Of a stretch of 64,000 nt of DNA, positions 59,712 to 64,000 are shown piece by piece. The stretch is from Falsiroseomonas sp050563545. GTDB taxonomy: Bacteria; Pseudomonadota; Alphaproteobacteria; Acetobacterales; Acetobacteraceae. The stretch lies in NCBI RefSeq assembly GCF_050563545.1, contig NZ_JBNXUM010000014.1, forward strand, positions 62,001 through 126,000, written 5' to 3'. The translations under genes were made by a program, and so were the position numbers. Each line of letters opens with the position of its first letter. Within the stretch, counting starts at the first letter, position 1. Under the pieces are notes generated by a model that ran no database searches, had not been told where the DNA came from, and saw nothing but the letters and a program-made list of their open reading frames with translations.

Positions 59712-60479
59712 GTGCTGGCCCTGCGCGTCATCCCCTGCCTGGACGTCAAGGACGGCCGGGTCGTGAAGGGGGTCAATTTCGTCTCGCTGCGCGACGCCGG
59801 CGACCCGGTGGAGCAGGCGCGCGCCTATGACCGGGAAGGCGCGGACGAGGTGACCTTCCTCGACATCACGGCGTCCCACGAAGGCCGCGACACCATGCTC
59901 GACGTGGTCTCGCGCACGGCCGCCGAAGTGTTCATTCCGCTGACCGTCGGCGGCGGCGTGCGCAGCGTGGAGGACATGCGGAACCTGCTGCTGGCCGGCG
60001 CCGACAAGGTCTCCGTCAACTCCGCCGCCGTCGCCGACCCCGCGCTGGTCACCTGCGGCGCCGAGGCCTTCGGCAGCCAGGCCATCGTGGTCGCGATCGA
60101 CGCGCGCCGCAGCGGCGACCACTGGGAGGTCTTCACCCATGGCGGCCGCCGGGGCACCGGCATCGACGCCGTGGAATGGGCCAGGCAGGCCGAGCGGCGC
60201 GGCGCCGGCGAGATCCTGCTGACCTCGATGGACCGCGACGGCACGAAGCAGGGCTTCGACCTCGATCTGCTGCGCGCGGTGCGTGCCGCGGTGCGGCTGC
60301 CGATCGTCGCCTCGGGTGGCGTCGGCAACGCCGCGCATTTCGTGGATGGTGCCAGGGCCGGTGCGACCGGCCTGCTGGCCGCCAGCGTGTTCCACTACGG
60401 CGAGATGCGGATCGCCGAGGCCAAGGCGGCGCTGGAACAGGCGGGACTGCCGGTCCGCCCGGTGTCGGAGGCCCCCTAG
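59712..60479 (+). CDS. hisF: Imidazole glycerol phosphate synthase cyclase subunit
   Basis: 255 residues from GTG 59712 with a GGAG site; the upstream frame is not conserved. RVIPCLDVKDGRVVKGVNF carries the first catalytic Asp, VTFLDITAS and LTVGGGVRSVEDM follow, and the second catalytic Asp is in TSMDRDGTKQGFD. With HisH it makes imidazole glycerol phosphate and AICAR in histidine synthesis. hisE follows with no gap. HisH and HisA are not in the window. Confidence 0.96.
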   Translation: MLALRVIPCLDVKDGRVVKGVNFVSLRDAGDPVEQARAYDREGADEVTFLDITASHEGRDTMLDVVSRTAAEVFIPLTVGGGVRSVEDMRNLLLAGADKVSVNSAAVADPALVTCGAEAFGSQAIVVAIDARRSGDHWEVFTHGGRRGTGIDAVEWARQAERRGAGEILLTSMDRDGTKQGFDLDLLRAVRAAVRLPIVASGGVGNAAHFVDGARAGATGLLAASVFHYGEMRIAEAKAALEQAGLPVRPVSEAP

Positions 60480-61067
60480 ATGGCCAAGCCCGTGAAGAAG
60501 CCCAAGGCGAAGCCGAAGAAGATCCCCTCGGCGGAGCCGACGGCCAGGAGCAAGGCGAAGGCCCGGAAGGCAGCGCCGAAGAAGGCGAAGAAGAAGGCGC
60601 GCAAGATGGCGGTCGCGCTGCCGATCCCGCCTGTCCTGCCCGCGGTGCCGGTACGGCCGCGCGTCGATCCCGCGGCCACCGCGCTGACGCCCTTCGCCGC
60701 GCCGGCCGCCGACGCATCCATCCTCGATGCGCTGTGGCGCACAGTGGAGGCGCGCCGCCACTCCGGCGATGTCGAGCATTCGCACTCCGCGCGCCTGCTC
60801 GCACGCGGCACGCCCAAGGTCGCGCAGAAGCTCGGCGAGGAGGCCGTGGAATGCGTGATCGAGGCGACGCTGGGCAACCGCACCGCCACGATGCTGGAAA
60901 GCGCCGACCTGCTCTATCACCTGGTCGTCGTCTGGGTGGATGCGGGGATCAGGCCGGAGGAGGTCTGGTCCGAGCTCGCGCGCCGGCAGGGCATCTCCGG
61001 CATCGCGGAGAAGGCCGCGCGGCCGAAGGGCATCATCCGCGCCGCGCAGACGACCAAGCTGCCGTAG
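60480..61067 (+). CDS. hisE: Phosphoribosyl-ATP diphosphatase with histone-H1-like N-terminal tail
   Basis: 195 residues against about 90-110 for HisE. Residues from about 79 are a normal HisE domain (ILDALWRTVEARR; KLGEEAVECVIEAT; ESADLLYHLVVVW, with the ExxE and ExxD metal ligands). Before it lies a tail with 16 Lys and 3 Arg between residues 3 and 42 in AKP/KKA-type repeats, then a Pro/Val linker. This resembles the C-terminal domain of histone H1 and bacterial H1-like proteins. ATG 60480 directly follows the hisF stop and has GGAGG; an internal ATG 60606 would drop the tail. The tail may bind nucleic acid or tether the enzyme. Confidence 0.9.
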   Translation: MAKPVKKPKAKPKKIPSAEPTARSKAKARKAAPKKAKKKARKMAVALPIPPVLPAVPVRPRVDPAATALTPFAAPAADASILDALWRTVEARRHSGDVEHSHSARLLARGTPKVAQKLGEEAVECVIEATLGNRTATMLESADLLYHLVVVWVDAGIRPEEVWSELARRQGISGIAEKAARPKGIIRAAQTTKLP

Positions 61068-61080
61068 AAGGAGCGCCGCC

Positions 61081-61467
61081 ATGCGCATCACCGGCCTGCC
61101 GCCCTACGATCCCACCAATGTCTTCGCGAAGATCCTGCGGGGCGAGATCCCGTCGAAGCGGATCCATGACGACGCCTTCGCCGTGGCCTTCCACGACATC
61201 AATCCGCAGGCCCCGGTGCATGTCCTGGTGATCCCGAAGGGCGCCTACGTCTCCCACGCCGATTTCAGCGCCAAGGCCAGCGATGCCGAGATCGCGGGCT
61301 TCTGGCGCGCGGTCGGCAAGGTGGCGCGCGACCTCGGGCTCGAGTCAGGCGGCTACCGCATCCTCTCCAACATGGGCGAGGATGGCGGGCAGGAGGTGCC
61401 GCATTTCCACGTCCACATCTTCGGCGGGCGCCGCATCGGGCGAATGGTGCCGCGCGCCGAGGGTTGA
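61081..61467 (+). CDS. HIT-family nucleotide-binding hydrolase
   Basis: 128 residues. NVFAKILRGEIPSKRIHDD at the N terminus, then VHVLVIPKGAYVSHADF, and the histidine triad HFHVHIFGG (HxHxH). HinT-type enzymes hydrolyse adenosine phosphoramidates. GAAGGAG precedes ATG 61081, 13 bases after hisE. A HIT gene next to hisE is common in Alphaproteobacteria. Confidence 0.94.
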   Translation: MRITGLPPYDPTNVFAKILRGEIPSKRIHDDAFAVAFHDINPQAPVHVLVIPKGAYVSHADFSAKASDAEIAGFWRAVGKVARDLGLESGGYRILSNMGEDGGQEVPHFHVHIFGGRRIGRMVPRAEG

Positions 61468-61515
61468 AGCGCCGCCGCGCTTGACCGCGCCCCGCATCCG
61501 CGCGACCCAGCCGCG

Positions 61516-62361
61516 ATGACGACGCCGCAGCAGGAAGCCCGCGCCGCGCTGGAAGCCGCCGGGCGGCTGCCCGACGCGGAGCTCGACATCGCCGCCGTCG
61601 CGCTGCAGTTCGCGCGCGTGGACCAGCCCGTGGCGGACTGGCAGGCCGCGCAGCAGCACCTCTCGGACCTCGCGCGCGCCGCGGTCGAACTCGCCAGCGC
61701 CGACGCGCAGGCCGATGCCGGCGACCTCGCGCGCCGCCGCGCCACACTGGCCGAGCTGCTGCATGGCGAGTTCGGCTATGCCGGCGACACCGAGAGCTAC
61801 GACGATCCGTCGAATGCAAACCTGCTGAAGGTGATCGAACGCCGGCGCGGCCTGCCCGTCGCGCTCGGCATCCTCTGGCTGCACGCTGCCGAGGCCGCGG
61901 GTTGGGAAGCGCATGGCGTGGACTTTCCCGGCCATTTCCTGGTGGCGCTGTCCGGCCGCGGCCAGGTCGTGGTGGATGTCTTCGGCGAAGGCCGCGCGCT
62001 GGAGGCGAAGGACCTGCGCCGCCTGCTCAAGACCTTCGCCGGCGAGAGCGCGGAGCTCGGCCGCGACACGCTGGCGCCGATGGGCAAGCGCGCGGTCCTG
62101 CTGCGCCTGCAGAACAACATCAAGGTGCGGCGGCTTCGCGAAGGCGACCTGACGGGCGCCGTCGCCTGCACCGAGGACATGCTGCGGCTCGCGCCCGATG
62201 CCGCGCCGCTGTGGCGCGAAGCCGGGCTGATGCATCAGCGCCTGGGCCATGTGACCGCGGCGATCCTCAGCCTGGAGCGCTTCCTGCAGCTGTCGCCGGA
62301 TGGTCCGCAGGCCGGCCGCGTGCGCGGGCTGCTGGAGGAACTGCGGCACCGGCTGAACTGA
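61516..62361 (+). CDS. SirB1-type transglutaminase-like protein with TPR-like tail
   Basis: 281 residues. The core has YDDPSNANLLKVIERRRGLPVALGILWLHAA (in parts) and AHGVDFPGHFLVAL, the SirB1/transglutaminase-like fold. The usual Cys in the GLPVALGI region is not present, so peptidase activity is doubtful, while the FPGHF His is kept. A TPR-like C-terminal region follows (AVACTEDMLRLAPDAAPLWREAGLMHQRLGH in parts). The family accompanies peptide-chain-release and stress loci; its function is unresolved. Confidence 0.87.
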   Translation: MTTPQQEARAALEAAGRLPDAELDIAAVALQFARVDQPVADWQAAQQHLSDLARAAVELASADAQADAGDLARRRATLAELLHGEFGYAGDTESYDDPSNANLLKVIERRRGLPVALGILWLHAAEAAGWEAHGVDFPGHFLVALSGRGQVVVDVFGEGRALEAKDLRRLLKTFAGESAELGRDTLAPMGKRAVLLRLQNNIKVRRLREGDLTGAVACTEDMLRLAPDAAPLWREAGLMHQRLGHVTAAILSLERFLQLSPDGPQAGRVRGLLEELRHRLN

Positions 62362-62598
62362 AGCCCGCCGCCACGCCGGGCATACCTCTCGCCCCGCCCA
62401 CCTCTTCACGAAAACGCGAGGCATACGCCGTCCTTGCTTTCCGCGCGGCCGGAACGGCATGGTGGGCACCGCGACAAAAAAACTCCGAAAACCAGGAATA
62501 CCGGGCCTTGCGGCCGGTTCGGTTTGGTGTCGCACGGATCCCTGGCTATCCCGCCGGGGATCGCGGCGTGCCGGACGCCGCGCAAGAGGAGACAACGC

Positions 62599-63648
62599 AT
62601 GGGCAACGCAGATCCCACGCGACCCGTCGTCCCCGTCACCTTCGACACCGCTCCGCTGCCCCAGAAGCAGCGGATGGATGCCTGGCTCGCGGCCTTCGGG
62701 GCGCTGAACACTCTGCGCCTCGCCCGGCCCGCCGAGGATCCGGTGCTGGTGCTTGGCCGCCACTGGCGGCTGGAAGGCATGACGTTGAGCGCCAACCGCG
62801 TGCCGGATTCCCGCTTCGAGCGGGAGGGCGCCCAGGCGCGGCGGGACGGGCTGGACCACTGGGCCATCCGCGTTCTGCGCCAGGGCCGCAGCCATGTCCG
62901 GCATCCCAGCTTCTCCGCCGTGGTCGGCCCCTGCGAGCCGATCCTGTTCTCGATGCACGAGACCTGGACGACGGACTGGGAGGGGGCGGAGTGGGTGTCG
63001 CTGACCATCCCGCGCGACCACAACCCGCAGCTTTCCGCGGGGCTCTCGGCCCTGCCGCGGGGGCCGCTGCGCGGCCCGGGCGCGGGGCTGCTGGCGCAGA
63101 TGCTGCTCTCGCTGCCGGCGGAACTCGACCGCGCGAGCGAGGCCGACCTGCCAACGCTGGCCGAGGCGGCGCGCGCCATGGTCGCGGCCTGCCTGCTGAC
63201 CGGCCTGCCGCGCGGTGCCGCGGAAGCAGAGGATCTGCGGAAGGAACGGGTGCGCCAGGCGATCCGCCAGAACCTGGCCTCGGCGCGGCTGTCGCCGGCG
63301 CGGCTGTCGGCGCTGACCGGCCTGTCGCGGTCCACGCTGTACCGCCTGTTCGACGCCGAGGGTGGCGTGGCGCGGCACATCCAGGATGTGCGGTTGTCCT
63401 TCGCCCATGCTGCGCTGCGCGACCCCCGCCAGGCCGATCGCGGCGTGTCGGAGATCGCGGTCGTGCACGGCTTTCCCGACCCGTCGGTCTTCGCCCGCGC
63501 CTTCCGCCGCGCCTTCGGCGTGCCGCCGAGCGCGGTGCGGACGGCGCCGGCCGGCCTGGCGCCGTCCTGCCCGGTGCGCGTGAAGACGCGCAAGCCGGGC
63601 GCGCCCGACAGCGACCTCGTCGGCGCGCTCTACGGACGGAGCCTGTAA
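62599..63648 (+). CDS. AraC-family transcriptional regulator
   Basis: 349 residues. ATG 62599 has an AAGAGGAGA site; the open frame starts at 62434, but that stretch lies in an AT-richer promoter-like leader. The N-terminal sensor domain (PLPQKQRMDAWLAAFGAL; WAIRVLRQGRSHVRH) resembles the AraC-type cupin of the XylS/OxyR-like group. The C-terminal double helix-turn-helix reads LSPARLSALTGLSRSTLYRLF and VSEIAVVHGFPDPSVFARAFRRAFG. No obvious target other than itself; it converges with the next gene, 3 bases apart. Confidence 0.9.
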   Translation: MGNADPTRPVVPVTFDTAPLPQKQRMDAWLAAFGALNTLRLARPAEDPVLVLGRHWRLEGMTLSANRVPDSRFEREGAQARRDGLDHWAIRVLRQGRSHVRHPSFSAVVGPCEPILFSMHETWTTDWEGAEWVSLTIPRDHNPQLSAGLSALPRGPLRGPGAGLLAQMLLSLPAELDRASEADLPTLAEAARAMVAACLLTGLPRGAAEAEDLRKERVRQAIRQNLASARLSPARLSALTGLSRSTLYRLFDAEGGVARHIQDVRLSFAHAALRDPRQADRGVSEIAVVHGFPDPSVFARAFRRAFGVPPSAVRTAPAGLAPSCPVRVKTRKPGAPDSDLVGALYGRSL

Positions 63649-63651
63649 GCC

Positions 63652-63999
63652 CTACTGCGGCAGCGTCCTGAGGAAGGCGGTCAGCTCGTCACGCCAGAAG
63701 CGTGCGCTGCCGGTGGTGCCGTGGCCGAGCGTCTCGGCGCTCGCCGGGATCACCACCAGGCGCGCGTTCGGGATGCGCGCCATGGCGCGCTCCGTCAGGC
63801 CTGTCTCGGGCGGGTTGCGCTCGTCGTCGGCCGAGTTGATCGCCAGCACGCGCGCGCGGATGCGGTCCAGCTTCGGCTCGGGGTCGTAGTCGCGGCTGGC
63901 ATCCCATTGCCAGATGAAGTCGTTGGCATCGCCGGGCGGCGCGGCGGCGAGCCGCTGGTCCACGATGCGGTCCGCGGCCGCGCGGGTCTGCGCGCCGGT
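63652..63999 (-). CDS. Alpha/beta hydrolase, C-terminal part (homoserine acetyltransferase-like)
   Basis: About 115 residues; the N-terminal part lies beyond the window end. LDRIRARVLAINSADDERNPPETG carries the acid residue region, and ETLGHGTTGSARFWRDELTAFL the catalytic His, as in MetX-like alpha/beta hydrolases. An internal GTG at 63963 could be mistaken for a start, but the frame stays open to the edge. Related stand-alone members are hydrolases more often than acyltransferases. Confidence 0.8.
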   Translation of the reverse strand, partial: TGAQTRAAADRIVDQRLAAAPPGDANDFIWQWDASRDYDPEPKLDRIRARVLAINSADDERNPPETGLTERAMARIPNARLVVIPASAETLGHGTTGSARFWRDELTAFLRTLPQ

Positions 64000-64000
64000 G

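Noticed and set aside
1..64000. CRISPR arrays, tRNA/rRNA genes, insertion sequences and prophage genes
   Set aside because: No regularly spaced non-coding repeats, cloverleaf-like segments, transposases, integrases or phage structural proteins were recognised by eye; a dedicated scan was not possible.

Overview
The window is a very GC-rich, densely coded bacterial chromosome segment. Its gene content suggests an alphaproteobacterium, most likely a Roseomonas-like member of the Acetobacteraceae. The pointers are two Bug/TctC tripartite-tricarboxylate receptors, a very long NAD-specific glutamate dehydrogenase, HisKA_2-type and hybrid sensor kinases, a GAAC-N7-GAAC direct repeat of the alphaproteobacterial LexA type, and an FNR/FixK-type box. 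No rRNA, tRNA, CRISPR array, IS element or prophage was recognised. No gene-free stretch exceeds about 240 bases. This placement is by gene content only.

Layout. 1-2429: the end of a Zn/Cd-type P1B ATPase and a soluble GAF hybrid histidine kinase. 2453-9372: an IclR regulator divergent from a CoA-dependent catabolic cluster (TctC receptor, thiolase-like protein lacking the usual catalytic residues, DUF35 partner, CaiB-type CoA transferase, PaaK-like CoA ligase, citrate-synthase-like protein), with a two-site palindromic operator in the divergent promoter. 9354-18569: small membrane proteins, MltA and Tim44-like envelope proteins, a histidine phosphatase, a DegT aminotransferase, a membrane HisKA_2 kinase, two small exported proteins, a papain-like protease and a metallo-beta-lactamase-fold hydrolase. 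18613-25937: surface-polysaccharide genes (CapD-type dehydratase, FkbM methyltransferase, WecA-type transferase), a GST, a glyoxalase-like protein, and a TetR plus macrolide-type glycosyltransferase unit.

26098-33957: a CBS-BON protein behind an FNR-type box, a hydrolase, an Atg22-like MFS protein and the giant glutamate dehydrogenase. 34069-39213: the most unusual region. It has two JmjC/cupin oxygenases of the ribosomal-oxygenase type, an OmpA-like protein, a MarR regulator with two perfect operator palindromes, a small cupin, and a lipoprotein made of six SDxDPSD...GxGR repeats directly in front of the second oxygenase, followed by an FMN reductase. 39206-43558: two MFS transporters, an AraC regulator and two secreted proteins. 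43658-46365: a probable SOS-induced DNA-repair operon (radical SAM protein plus a UdgX fusion) behind a LexA-type box.

46451-55551: an HMG-CoA-lyase-like enzyme, an SGNH/GSCFA pair, a glycolate/lactate oxidase - GntR - isomerase - TctC operon, a GyrI-like protein and dihydrolipoyl dehydrogenase. 55591-64000: a TPR membrane protein, cyclopropane fatty acid synthase, small membrane and DUF4142 proteins, hisF-hisE-HIT (HisE with a long histone-H1-like lysine tail), a SirB1-type protein, an AraC regulator and a partial alpha/beta hydrolase. A dispersed REP-like GC-rich palindrome occurs at least four times, and one copy appears to supply the translation start of mltA. The best candidate for an undescribed system is the repeat lipoprotein with its adjacent JmjC oxygenase.
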